The notes under the pieces are model-generated. The model was not told the origin of the DNA and searched no databases. It was given only the letters and a program-made list of their open reading frames with translations. This document shows, piece by piece, positions 7,901 through 18,800 of a stretch of 64,000 nucleotides of DNA (the stretch's first letter is position 1; each line of letters begins with the position of its first letter). The DNA comes from an uncultured Winogradskyella sp. (GTDB taxonomy: Bacteria; Bacteroidota; Bacteroidia; Flavobacteriales; Flavobacteriaceae), in NCBI RefSeq assembly GCF_947498345.1, contig NZ_CANMJY010000002.1, forward strand, positions 62,001 through 126,000, written 5' to 3'. Position numbers and translations under genes: made by a program.

Positions 7901-8647
7901 ATGAAAATTAATATTATTAAGTTTTTAATTTATAATGCAATTGTTATATGTTTTTTTTCATGTAATGAAAAATATACTGATGGATATTATTCTAACGGAA
8001 AATTAAAAATTAGAACATATTATAATGATAAAGAAGAGGACTCAGTAATTTCTTTTGATGTTAATGAGAAAGTGAAATGGATAAAAAAAATCTATAACAA
8101 GGATTCACTGTATTTATGGGATTATACAAATGGTTCTAAGGATAAAGAGGGCATTATGTACAAAAATAGTGCTTATGGTAAATGGAAATTTTATAAAGAT
8201 GATGTTTTAAGTGTGGTTAGAGAGTATTTTTGGATAGATGGTCAAAGCTATTTTAATCAAGAGTGGCATTTTGATAAAGCTGGAGACACTGTTAAAGACA
8301 AGGGCAACTACTTTAAGTTAATAAGTAACAATCCTCTGAAAACAAATACAAACGAAGAAATTAGATTTTTCTTTGAAAGACCAACATCAAAATATTATGA
8401 AAATGAAATGATAGTTTTTTATGATATTGAGTTCCTGAATAAATCAGGTGAAGTCCAAACCGATAGTGGTGAAATTTTAGGTGTTAATAATGAAGTTATA
8501 TATGAAGTTTCATTTGAAGATGAAGGAATATTTAAAATGAAAGGTTATGTTCTTGAAAAATATCGATTTATTAATGATAGTACATCTGAAAAAATTTCTA
8601 GAACACGAAAATTATATTTTGATGAATTGATTCATGTTTTAAATTAA
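7901..8647 (+). CDS. Lipoprotein, candidate immunity protein of the orphan RHS tip
   Basis: 248 residues. A type II signal peptide ends at F-F-S-C, with Cys about 24 as the lipidation site. The start (YYSNGKLKIRTYYNDKEED) resembles one or two MORN-2/antitoxin YwqK-type 'y.nGklk...' repeats. Another strand set appears near 75-120 (W-K-F-Y, E-W-H-F-D). The rest is beta-rich. It starts 1 base after the RHS stop, which is how immunity genes usually follow RHS toxins. A membrane lipoprotein partner would fit a toxin acting in the periplasm or entering through the envelope. The immunity role is inferred from position only. The bidirectional terminator at 8675-8706 ends the unit. Confidence 0.65.
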   Translation: MKINIIKFLIYNAIVICFFSCNEKYTDGYYSNGKLKIRTYYNDKEEDSVISFDVNEKVKWIKKIYNKDSLYLWDYTNGSKDKEGIMYKNSAYGKWKFYKDDVLSVVREYFWIDGQSYFNQEWHFDKAGDTVKDKGNYFKLISNNPLKTNTNEEIRFFFERPTSKYYENEMIVFYDIEFLNKSGEVQTDSGEILGVNNEVIYEVSFEDEGIFKMKGYVLEKYRFINDSTSEKISRTRKLYFDELIHVLN

Positions 8648-8674
8648 ATAATCTTTAATATAGATTTAATCAAG

Positions 8675-8706
8675 AAAACCCTTATTAAACAAATAAGGGT
8701 TTTTTA
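8675..8706. terminator. Bidirectional intrinsic terminator
   Basis: AAAACCCTTATT (8675-8686) and AATAAGGGTTTT (8692-8703) form a 12-bp stem with a short loop. T-tracts lie on both strands. It separates the lipoprotein gene from the converging CPBP protease gene. Confidence 0.9.
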
Positions 8707-8720
8707 TTTAGTAAAATATT

Positions 8721-9368
8721 TTAAGGCAAAATAAAAACAGATAAGTTCCAAGTAATGTGAAAAATGAAAGACGGCCCTATTGATTTAGATTGATTAAATA
8801 AGATTGCAGAAATTAATCCACCAAATACTACTAATAGAATTTGATATAAATCTGGCAGATGACCAAGAGAAAATAAAAGCGTAGCAAGCAAAATTGCTAT
8901 CATTGAGCCATATTCATTTTTTAGGTTCTTTTGGATAAATTTTCTAAAAAACAGCTCTTCAGAAATGGGTATAATTATAATAATACCTATTAGACTTGAT
9001 ATATTCCTTTTAGAAAAGAGTTCAATAAGAGTAATATCTTGTAAATTACTATTTTTTGAGTATGTAAAGTCAAATATGTTCAGTAATTCATTTTGAAAAT
9101 AGACATATATAAAGCCAAAAAAAAATGCGAGAAAATAATATTTTAAAGATGTTTTATTAATATAAATAGTACTTTTTTTATCTAAAAACAACAATAAGAC
9201 TATTACTCCTAATAAATTAAATAAACTATTAAATAGGAAATGATATTTTTTATTGATAAAACTAAATTGGTTAATACTTGAAGGTGAGAGTAAGTAATTC
9301 AGTAATATAGTGTAGAGTTTATATAATATAGTAAAGAGTATTGCCTTTAGAACTGACATAATAATCAT
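8721..9368 (-). CDS. CPBP-family intramembrane glutamic protease
   Basis: 215 residues with about six to seven membrane helices. The three family motifs are present: E137-E138 with R142 (S-E-E-L-F-F-R-K-F), F-S-L-G-H with H170, and H204-x-x-x-N208 (H-I-T-W-N). CPBP/Abi proteins are membrane proteases; some cleave prenylated or pheromone-like substrates and some give bacteriocin self-immunity. The position inside an RHS toxin island makes a protective role attractive, but no small bacteriocin precursor gene is seen nearby. A second Met at residue 4 could be the start. The gene is monocistronic and converges on the RHS-tip unit. Confidence 0.85.
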   Translation of the reverse strand: MIIMSVLKAILFTILYKLYTILLNYLLSPSSINQFSFINKKYHFLFNSLFNLLGVIVLLLFLDKKSTIYINKTSLKYYFLAFFFGFIYVYFQNELLNIFDFTYSKNSNLQDITLIELFSKRNISSLIGIIIIIPISEELFFRKFIQKNLKNEYGSMIAILLATLLFSLGHLPDLYQILLVVFGGLISAILFNQSKSIGPSFIFHITWNLSVFILP

Positions 9369-9512
9369 TCAAATTAATAATGGTAAAGTACAGAATTTTA
9401 TACTACTAAGTAAAATAATTTATAGTATGTTTGGTAGTGTAGTGTTCCAAACGGGAGCTTTTGCAAATTAGCAAATATTATCTACTGATAATCAGTAACT
9501 TATAAATAAAGT

Positions 9513-9544
9513 AGGTTCTTTTTTTAAGAGCCTGTTCTTGTTCT
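9513..9544 (+). repeat. Degenerate terminator-like hairpin, RHS-island copy 1
   Basis: AGGTTCTT (9513-9520) and AAGAGCCT (9526-9533) can pair with one G-T wobble. The right half, TAAGAGCCTGTTCTTGTTCT at 9525-9544, matches 20237-20256 at 19 of 20 bases. The full hairpin there closes the RHS operon. No gene ends here now, so this looks like a relic of an RHS locus 3' end. Confidence 0.5.
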
Positions 9545-9654
9545 TTGATATAACGAACGTTTCTTAAACCTTATAGAATAAGGGTTTTGTATATAGTGGT
9601 ATTTCAAACGGCTCCTTATATTTATATATAAGAAAATGATTACAGATAAATAAA

Positions 9655-10833
9655 TTAAGTTTTTATGATAATAGCTGGATTTAATAATTCTGTGACGCCT
9701 AGTATTGTAGGATAGCTATCACTATGCTGATATGCTATTTCACCTGCAAAGGCTTCGAGATATGTTTTAGTTGTTTTATTCGCAACAATATCATAAGGCG
9801 GATTTAATGATGTAGTTGGTATGAATTTTCCTTTAATCGGAATTGCGGAATTCTCAATCTGCAGATAATCCTTAGGCTTGAGTTGATTGGCAATCGCACC
9901 CAAAATAAGCGGAGAACCAACTGTCCACTCACTAAACAGGCCTAAATCCGTAAAATTCATACCGTCAATCCCAGGTTTACCACCTGATGGGTAGTCGTAT
10001 ATATTAAAAAGTGGAGAACTACTAGAACCATATATATTTGAAGCAGTGTAGAAATAAGGTGCTCCGTCCAAATCACATGCCACTCGATCCATATTTGTTC
10101 CCAGGGATTTATCCCAATTAGGTGGAGGAGTTAAACTAGAAAATACTTTGTCGGAATGATTTGCAAAAGCAGTATTTCCTGCACTAGGGGCTGCAAAACT
10201 GATGCTGCTTATATTTGAGTTACTAGAAGTATCCCATAAGCTTATAGTATCCTGTAAGTAAAGGGCTAAAGTACCGCAAAGCATACCTCCAAGACTATGC
10301 CCAGTAACACATAGATTAATTGCTCCAACTGATTTTGTATAGTTAGTGAGGCAATCAATAATGCCTATTTTAACCCCAGTAGTGTCTTCTCCTTTCATGT
10401 TTAATAAAATTTGTAAGCCCATACTAGCCCCTTCGGATATCATTGCACCCATTGGATAAAACATTTTCGCGGTTATAGGCCAAGGCATTTGTTGTAACAC
10501 ATCAAAATCTTCCATAAGCCAGTTTAACTGGGATACAAAATTTGTTCCTCTAATGGCAAGTGTAAATTGGGTTTTATCGTTATTATTTTGCACCATATAC
10601 ATCATATTGTCTTGATACATAGCCCCTGGTACGGTGTAAGTTATAGGTCCCCAAACAATTCCCCAAGAATCTGTACCACCTTTACCCGATATTGGTGGTA
10701 TCTGTGGCATAGCCTTGTTGATATTAGTCTTAATTGTAGGCTCTGGATTAGGTGTAGTAATTTGCTCACCGATATAAGCCATATAAGCGAAGCTTAGCAT
10801 GATCTCACGCTGTGATTGATTTAAGATACTCAT
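9655..10833 (-). CDS. Lipase class 3 (alpha/beta hydrolase), no signal peptide
   Basis: 392 residues. The nucleophile elbow is G-H-S-L-G-G at 178-183 (Ser180), preceded by a strand (INLCVT). The oxyanion strand T-L-A-I-R-G-T is near 90-97, typical of fungal-type class 3 lipases. A-A-P-S-A-G-N (about 212-218) marks the next conserved strand, and D-Y-P/H motifs further on could supply Asp and His. The likely reaction is acyl-ester hydrolysis of lipids. There is no signal peptide, membrane helix or T9SS domain, which is odd for a lipase in this phylum. It could be cytoplasmic or delivered by a dedicated system. It sits in the RHS island, so an effector role is possible but unproven. Confidence 0.8.
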   Translation of the reverse strand: MSILNQSQREIMLSFAYMAYIGEQITTPNPEPTIKTNINKAMPQIPPISGKGGTDSWGIVWGPITYTVPGAMYQDNMMYMVQNNNDKTQFTLAIRGTNFVSQLNWLMEDFDVLQQMPWPITAKMFYPMGAMISEGASMGLQILLNMKGEDTTGVKIGIIDCLTNYTKSVGAINLCVTGHSLGGMLCGTLALYLQDTISLWDTSSNSNISSISFAAPSAGNTAFANHSDKVFSSLTPPPNWDKSLGTNMDRVACDLDGAPYFYTASNIYGSSSSPLFNIYDYPSGGKPGIDGMNFTDLGLFSEWTVGSPLILGAIANQLKPKDYLQIENSAIPIKGKFIPTTSLNPPYDIVANKTTKTYLEAFAGEIAYQHSDSYPTILGVTELLNPAIIIKT

Positions 10834-11108
10834 TGTTCATTATTGTTTAGATTAAAAAACAATTAGAACTCAAGGGAATGATTACCTTAAAGATAGGTAA
10901 TTGAAAATAAATTGATCTATTTAAGGCGGATTTGTTTTCAATTACCGTATCTATATGAGCCCTTAAATTCTAAGTTGTTGGGTGTTTCTCGTTTTCTTCG
11001 AGCCGATTGAATTCAGATAAAGGTATTGGCATTTTTAGTAAATTTTAATGTAAGAAAAAAGCCTCTTTTAAAGTGGTAATGACAATATAGCCAAGAGCCG
11101 TAATAAAA
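10834..11108. other. Non-coding region upstream of the lipase gene
   Basis: No gene seen. It holds a perfect 12-bp inverted repeat, GGTAATTGAAAA (10896-10907) and TTTTCAATTACC (10935-10946), 63 bases upstream of the lipase start, with a further ATTACC just before it. This could be an operator or 5' structure for the lipase gene. Confidence 0.4.
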
Positions 11109-11309
11109 ATGAGTAATATAAAAGAATTTAGTTGTAGAGTTTGTAGGTTTATTTAAGATAATCCTATTTTGGGTAATGATAATATAATCCTTATAAACGA
11201 AATTTGTGAGTGTGATGGTACTGGGTTTGGTAATGATGATTATACGATAGAATCAATACTTAAACGAAGAAATCATAGGTCTTTAAGTGGCTTAAGCTAT
11301 TGTGAATAA
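11109..11309 (+). pseudogene. Decayed Cys-rich (CPCC/CxxC-type) small protein, probable immunity-gene relic
   Basis: ATG at 11109 opens MSNIKEFSCRVCRFI, then TAA at 11154-11156. The same frame continues with DNPILGNDN, NEICECDGTGFGNDDYTIES and KRRNH to a TAA at 11307-11309. Ignoring the stop, this follows the known small family C-x-V-C-G-(F/Y)...P-W-G-x-D...Y-x-I-C-x-C-C-G-x-E-F-G-x-(D/E)-D...E-S...R-x-x-W. The second CC pair is C-D and the invariant Gly after the first pair is Arg, so zinc binding is lost. Such proteins often accompany polymorphic toxins; that context fits here. Stop plus lost ligands make it a pseudogene. Confidence 0.55.
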
Positions 11310-11664
11310 AAGGATTAAAGAGGTGTTTGGTCAGTTGAAGCTCAAATTAAGAATATTTTGCCAACTATACCATGACTAAATTAATAATGTTCTAAATGTA
11401 CTTTTGTAAATTAGTAGCTATTACTTTTTGATAATCAGAAATTTAAAAAACAAAACAGACACATATTTAAGCGTCTGTTTTAGTGATTTTATATTAAATA
11501 ATCATTAAATTCAAATTTTCACTTTTTATTATTAAAAAAAATCTTACATTTATACTGTTCAAAATCCTTAATTGAACACATAGTTAATTAATTCTTGTTT
11601 GACGACAACTAAATTGAAATTTCCCCCAAAGGGTTAACTATATTAATCAATTTAACAATTAACT
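11310..11664. other. Non-coding leader of the RHS operon with relics
   Basis: Just after the pseudogene a fragment reads KRIKEVFGQLKLKLRIF (about 11310-11360). It faintly resembles a transposase C-terminus but is too short to call. A hairpin lies at 11452-11481. The last 140 bases are the upstream region of the secreted-protein/RHS operon and include TTGTTTGACGACAACTAAATTG near 11596, which could be a promoter. No clear TAnnTTTG match was found. Confidence 0.35.
11452..11481. repeat. Terminator-like hairpin, RHS-island copy 2
   Basis: AAAACAGAC (11452-11460) and GTCTGTTTT (11473-11481) form a 9-bp stem around ACATATTTAAGC. Stem and loop resemble the hairpin at 20221-20249 (AACAG.C...TTTAAG...GTCTGTT). 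It may end whatever preceded the RHS operon. Confidence 0.5.
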
Positions 11665-12798
11665 ATGAACTTAAAACTATTATTTAGGTGCTACCTCTTA
11701 TGCACCTTAGCATTATTAGGTGCAAACAATCTTGTTTCTCAAAACCTACTGGACACATCCTCATGGACTATAGGGAGTGGTTCAATTTCTGGATACTCTC
11801 AATATGGGCTTACAGAAGAAAACACAAGGGTATATAAACATAATCATGTTGGGGATGAAGTAATGGTATGGCAGGCTTCACCTAATAGTGGCGGTCAAAC
11901 CAGCGGAGGTTTTACATCTCCTGCAGTAAATATAGACCATAATAAAATGTACCGTTTGTCCATCTGGATAAAGAAAGAAAACTCTAATGATGGTGTTACA
12001 CAATTTAAACCAAACACATACTCTGGGGGTGCTCATCACACAACGTATTTAAATGGAGATGTTGTATCATGGCATCCATTTTGGTATGGCGACCTTCCAG
12101 AACTTAATAAGTGGTATTTGTTAGTCGGTTATGTGCATGCAAGTTCAGATAATTCAACCATTGATCTAGGTAAAATATATGATGGAGTAACAGGAGAAGC
12201 TGTAGTATCAATGCGAGACCATAAGTTTAAAAATTCAGCAACCATACTTCAAAACAGACCCACATTATGGAATAGCTTAACGACTTCCGATAGACAATAT
12301 ATGTACGCTCCAAGAATTGAGATCGTTGACGGAAGTGAATATTCTTTAGATCAATTATTAAGCATTAATCCAAATTCAAAACTTTTGTTTGCTTTTGATA
12401 ATGCAGGAAACCAAAAACAACGCTTTTACTGTTCAGTACCCGGATGCTCTGTACCTAATCCTCCGGCAGGGAGAGCTGCCCCTCAAAAAGAAGAAGTTGC
12501 AGTAGCTGAAGAGGACATCACAAAAGGAGATGAAGACTTAGATCTAAATGCACAATTAACACTTTACCCTAATCCAACAAATGGCTTGGTGTCTGTAACC
12601 TTAAATTCTAATTCGGATGTAAAAATATCCAATACTATTAATGTGTATAATAATGTAGGAATACTAGTAAAAAAAGTACCAGGCAATACTAAAAATAAAC
12701 AAGACATTGACTTTACTAATCTAGCTAGTGGTATGTATTTGGTACATATCCATTTAAGCAACGGTACAAGCATTACAAAACAAATCATCAAAAATTAA
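11665..12798 (+). CDS. Secreted protein with jelly-roll-like domain and T9SS type A sorting domain
   Basis: 377 residues. Signal peptide 1-26 (hydrophobic 10-20, S-Q cleavage region). Residues about 30-235 are rich in beta strands, Trp and Gly (for example S-G-G-F-T-S-P and Y-R-L-S-I-W-I-K-K), like carbohydrate-binding jelly rolls. A short acidic linker follows, then a T9SS C-terminal domain from about 300: L-Y-P-N-P-T-N-G near 305-312, then G-M-Y-L-V-H and a Lys-rich end. It is therefore exported across the outer membrane and probably surface-attached. It starts a three-gene unit; the RHS gene follows after 12 bases. It may anchor or present the RHS protein, which lacks its own sorting domain. 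That is inference. Confidence 0.75.
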   Translation: MNLKLLFRCYLLCTLALLGANNLVSQNLLDTSSWTIGSGSISGYSQYGLTEENTRVYKHNHVGDEVMVWQASPNSGGQTSGGFTSPAVNIDHNKMYRLSIWIKKENSNDGVTQFKPNTYSGGAHHTTYLNGDVVSWHPFWYGDLPELNKWYLLVGYVHASSDNSTIDLGKIYDGVTGEAVVSMRDHKFKNSATILQNRPTLWNSLTTSDRQYMYAPRIEIVDGSEYSLDQLLSINPNSKLLFAFDNAGNQKQRFYCSVPGCSVPNPPAGRAAPQKEEVAVAEEDITKGDEDLDLNAQLTLYPNPTNGLVSVTLNSNSDVKISNTINVYNNVGILVKKVPGNTKNKQDIDFTNLASGMYLVHIHLSNGTSITKQIIKN

Positions 12799-12810
12799 AG
12801 TCAGCCACCA

Positions 12811-15800
12811 ATGAAAAAATTTTTATACATACTATCAATAAGTCTTTTTATTCTTGTTAATAAAGCAAATGCACAGCAAGATCAAACAGTAATTGAAGAA
12901 GATACATTCACATATAAAAGATTAGATGTTACCAATAAAGAAGATGGAACACTATCAATTAAAGGAGGCAAAGCAAGTCAAAAACCAAAGACTGAAGCCG
13001 CAATAGAAAGTAGAAACTCCAACTCAGGTATAGGGGAAACACCAGGTAATTTATCGGTATCATTAACTGGTGGCGCTAATTACGAAATACCTTTTGAAGT
13101 TCCTCCGGGAATAAACGGCATAGTTCCAGAGATTTCATTAGGATACAATAGTCAAGCAGGTAACGGTTTAGCGGGTTATGGCTGGAATTTAAGAGGGGTT
13201 TCGTCTATTACCAGAATACCTTCTTCTAAATTTCATGATGATGAAATGGATGCTGTAGATTTTGATAATCTAGATAGATTTGCCTTAGATGGCGAGCGTT
13301 TAGTTTTAAAAAGTGGAACTTATGGTGCTGATGGCGCCCAATATGAAACAGAAAGATATTCTAATCTAAAAATTACATCTCATGGAACTTCGTCATATGG
13401 GTCTTCTTATGGGCCTTCATATTTTACAGTAAAATACCCTGATGGTTCAACGGCTTATTATGGTAACAATTCAAATTCAACATCTCGCCTAAGTTATTCT
13501 ATTTCTTATTGGCAAAATCCTCATGGGATTAGAATAAGTTACGAGTATATTGGCGGTGATAGCAAAGCTATATACAAAATAAAATACGGTAGCTTAGGAA
13601 CTGCTACCCCAATAAATGAAATCCAGTTTAACTATGGCACCAGAAATAGACTAGAGCAATCTTATGTTAATGACATTTCTATTGTTAGATCTCGTATTCT
13701 TAAAAGTGTAGAGTCTTATAGTAATGGTGTTAGATATAGAAGATATGGCTTATCTCACGACAGTTCGGATAGAACAACATTAGAATACGAAAGATTATCG
13801 CGCGTAACTGAAGCTAGCGGTGATAATAGTGAATTTCACTCTTCAATTATTTTTTCTTATCCAGACTCCGATTCTTCAATAAGTTACAATGGTTTAACAA
13901 CAGATTTAGGATTAAATAATATTGAACAAAGAAATGCTGAAGTTGTTCCATTAGATATGACAGGTAATGGTAAAATGGATTTTATAGCTTACCCTAAAAG
14001 TCCAAAGAATAAATTTTGGATGTTTTCCGATATTCAAAGTGGTGGTTATAATTATCCTTATGAAGTTAATACAGGCACTTTTGAAGCAATTTTTCCAACC
14101 AGACAATTAAACTATCAAAATAAAGTACTATCTGGACAAGGGCTAACTGTTGTTCAAAAATCTGGTAATCAGGTAAGATTTAAGGTGTACTCTAAAGCAC
14201 CACCTTCAGCAGGAGGCATACCATTAGGTTATGATTATACAAAAATATGGAATGGACCAACCTACAGTTATGCATCTTCTCCAACCAGTTCTACGCAGCG
14301 GAGTATACCAATGGAATATTTATCTGGTGATTTTGATGGGGATGGTTTAACCGATGTATTAGCTATAGGAAAACCATATACAAGTAGAAGTTGTTATTAT
14401 CATGGAGATTGCGACGACCCAGATCCTTGTCCTGATGATCAACTTATTTCTGTTGATGACCCTTGCCTTAACGTATTCCAAAGAAGTTCAGGACAATTAG
14501 AAGAAACGAAAGATATTGACAAAAACCACAATAAAAATCGTAAAATTACAGTCGATGAGAGCTTAGAAATAAGCAAACCTTTTGATGTAGAAACTTATAA
14601 CAAAAATCTCACACCTGTAAATAACAATTGTCCTTATTCATGCTATTCTTACACATCTAATTATAAGAGCGCATATTTAATAAATCTAAGAAGAGATATT
14701 TCGTCTGGGTTCTCTAGTCATGCAGGGCACCTTCAATTGCATTTAAGCGGAAATTATGTTCTACGAACTGGAGACTTTAATGGCGATGGCAAAACAGATT
14801 TGCTACATATTATTAATGGAAAGCTATATGTTTACACATTAGATAGCAACAACAATTTAAGTCTACTTTGGCAATTAACGGATTCAGATATTACAACAAC
14901 AGCTCCACCTATGATGGGGGATTTTAATGGTGATGGTAAAACGGATTTAATGGATCCTGAAGCTAATAATAGCAGTTTGTTTAACATGTATATTTCTACC
15001 GGAACAAGATTTGTTAAAGGATCTTATTCTCAGCCATTTACATATAGACAAACCAATTGGAATGGTAATAACGGTGTATTGTCTGGGTATAATTTAGTGC
15101 CTCTTGATGTAAATGGTGATGGTAAAACCGATATTATTGAATATAATACGGTTACCTATAATGACTCTCCTTTTCCTTGGATTCCTACACCAGATGGTAC
15201 GCAAACCATAAAGATCTATAATAACCTTCGTATTAATAATTCGAGTTTAGTGACACGTATTCGTTTTGATTATGGTGGTACTGCTTCTAAAACAGGAAAC
15301 CTAAAGCATTTTCCAATCCCCGTTTTTTTAACCTCAAGTCAGCCTAACAAAAACTTGGATTTTGCTTCTATAAGTAATAAATGGGTTACAAATTTTTCAT
15401 TTACACATGACCATAGGGAAGACGTACTACTAAAATCGATAACAAACAACGGTGTAAAATATGAGATTGATTATAATAACCTAGATCCTTCACAATATAA
15501 TAGTGAATTTTATACTCAGGTATACCAAGAAGAGCACGATCAGGTCTACCCTTATATAGATTTAAAGATTGCACCTAGTACAAAAGTTGTTTCGGCCTTT
15601 AGACGCTTTGGTTATTTAGATTCGGGTACTGTACTTTCAAAAAGAGTCTTTGCTTACAAAGGAGGTGTTTATAATGCAGAAGGTCTAGGTTTTTTAGGGT
15701 TTAGCGCCATTGCACAAAGTAATTGGCACACAGGGAACTCTGATAGAATTTTTACAGTTTCAAAGTATGATTCCAATCTAAGAGGTGCTATGGTTGAAAA

Positions 15801-18800
15801 TTATTCCATGCGAAATTACTTCTCCTTTTACACACCAACATCAAATTATATTAGTAAAACAACAAATCAATATTCCTCATCCTTATCGAGCAATAAGGTA
15901 TTTAAACTTTGGATGGACTCTAGTTTTAATCAAAATGATTTGCAAGGTACTTACACAAATACTACATACCAATATGATATATATAATAACCCAACAACGA
16001 TTTCTGCTACCTATATGGGTGGGAGTAAAACTCAAAATATAACCTATTCGAATAATACGAGTTTTCTTTATCATGTAGGTAGACCTATTAATACTACTAT
16101 TACCACAACTATAGGTAGTGAAACGTTTTCAACCGAACAGCAATTCATTTATGCAGGGTATCTGTTGGCCGAAAGAAAGATTAAGGGGAACGGGACACCG
16201 TTTAATGTGGTTACTTATCAGTATGATGGGGCAGGTAATATCATTAGAGAAACTACCACTCCTAATGGTGAATCACCACGTGAAATAGAATTTGAATATG
16301 ACCCTTCTCGTCGTTTTATTGTTAAATCAACCAATGTAGAAGATTTAGAAACAACGTATCAATATGATGTCAATACTGGGAATTTAACTAAAGAAATAAG
16401 TCCTTTTAATCAAGAAACTACTTATGAATATGATCCCTGGAACATAATGGTTAAAACAACAGATTACTTAGGCAAGGTAAACACTACAGATTATACTGAA
16501 GTTAATAATGCTTACACTGTAACTAACTCTGCTGATGACGGTAGCGAAATGGTTATAGAATATGACCAATTACAAAGGGTTTCTGTGATCAAAGAAAAAA
16601 ATGTTCTTGGTGCTTGGATAAATAAGAAGTATGAATACGATGCTCTAAATCGTTTAATTAAAGAAAGTGAACCCTATTCTGGAAATTCTCCATCACAGTG
16701 GAACGAAGTTACCTATGATGGTTATAGTAGGCCAATATCTCAAACATTGTACACAGGACGGGTTATAAATATTAGTTATAACAACTTAACGACAACAGTA
16801 GATGACAGTGTTAAAACAGTAACATCGGTAAGGAATCAATTTGGAAACATAGCATCAGTTACTGATCCTGGCGGAACAATTAATTACACGTATTATGGTA
16901 ACGGAAATTTAAAAACATCTAATTATAATGGAGTAGTCATTTCTACAGAACAAGATGGTTGGGGTCGTAAAACAAAGTTAATAGACCCTTCTGCCGGAAG
17001 CTATGAATATGAGTATAACGGGTTTGGTGAATTACTTAACGAGACAACTCCAAAAGGTTCAACAGATTATGTGTATTCTACCACAGGCAGGTTAATAAGC
17101 AAAAGTATTTCTGGGGATAATACGCCAAATACCACTATTAATTATTCTTACAACCCAACACATAAGTATATAGACGCTATTTCACTTTCTAGTGCAGATG
17201 GTAACAATAGCACATATACCTATGCTTATGATAGTTATATTAGATTGACCAGTTTTACAGAATCTAACTCTTACGCTGAATTTACTAAGCAATTAACCTA
17301 TGATGACTTTGGCAGAGTAGATACTGAAGAGTATTATGGCAAATTATTATCAAATGGTAAAACAAGTACTAAAAAGGTAAAGAATGTATACCAAAATGGG
17401 GTGTTAAAAACTATAAAAGATTTTAACACCAATAATAATATTTGGAATGCCACAGGTGTTAATAGTCGTGGTCAGCTTACTTCTGCTTCAATTGGAAATA
17501 ATGTAATAAATAGCAGATCATACGATTCGTATGGCTATCTAACCAATACCCTTATCGCTAAAAACACAGGAACGTCTTCTCAGATTTTAATGCAATTAGA
17601 TACAGATTTCGATGCAGAAAGAGGTACATTAAACAGTAGATCTAATAGTATGTTCTCTTGGTCTGAAACCTTTGAGTATGACAATTTAGACAGACTCATA
17701 AGTTTTGATGATAATAATGGGGATAACCATATGACCTATGATGATTATGGAAGAATTACTTTTAACAATACCGTTGGTGATTACAATTATTCAGGTACAT
17801 CTTATCAGGTAGCTAATATAGATCTCAACAATCAGGGAGATATATATTATCAGCAGAACCGACTGGAGCAGGTTAAATACAATGCTTTTAAAAAACCTTT
17901 TGAACTTAGTGAAATTGGTAAAGAAAAAATAGGCTTTCAGTATAATGCTTTTATGGGACGCTCTCATATGTTTTATGGTGATGAAGAAACTAATATACTA
18001 GATCGTAATAATCGCAAGCACTACTCCCATGATAGTAGCATGGAGATAAGTTATGACGAAGATGAAGATAAAACCTTATTTGTAACTTATATAGGTGGAG
18101 ATGCTTATAGTGCTCCTGCTATTTGGAGGTCTGAGTCAACATCTTCAATAAATGAGAGCGATTATTACTATTTACATCGAGATTATTTAGGCAGTATATT
18201 GTTAATTACTGACGGTAATGGTAACGCAAAAGAAAAACGTCATTTTGATGCCTGGGGTAAAACCGTAAAAATTGAAGATGGTAGCGGTAATACATTAGAT
18301 AAATTAACCTTTTTAGATCGAGGTTATACTGGGCATGAACATCTGCAAGGAGTTAACCTTATTCATATGAATGGGCGTTTATATGACCCTAACCTTAAGC
18401 GTTTCTTATCTCCTGATAATTTTATACAAAACCCGTTTAATACTCAAAACTATAATCGCTATGGTTATGTACTTAATAACCCATTAAAGTATGTTGACCC
18501 TAGTGGCGAAACATATAATGATACAGAAACAGGTGGTTTATCTGGAGGAGAACAAGTAGGTCTAGGTGCCCTTATAGCAAGTGCGGGGGCATGGATTGCT
18601 AATAATTGGAGTGGTATAGATAAGTGGACAACTAAAAATATCTTTAGACCTATACAAAAATTCTTTAAAGGTATAGGTAAGCTTCAACCCGGAAGGTGGA
18701 TTAAAGGGTGGTTTAAGAAACGTAGCAAGCCTCCTGTAGAATATAGCAACTATCAAGGTTTATCTAGCGACCCACTTGCAGGAACTTCTATGGTTACGTC

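Noticed and set aside
11310..11360. Fragment KRIKEVFGQLKLKLRIF, resembling the C-terminus of a transposase
   Set aside because: Too short, different frame from the pseudogene, and no inverted repeats around it; no mobile element is claimed.
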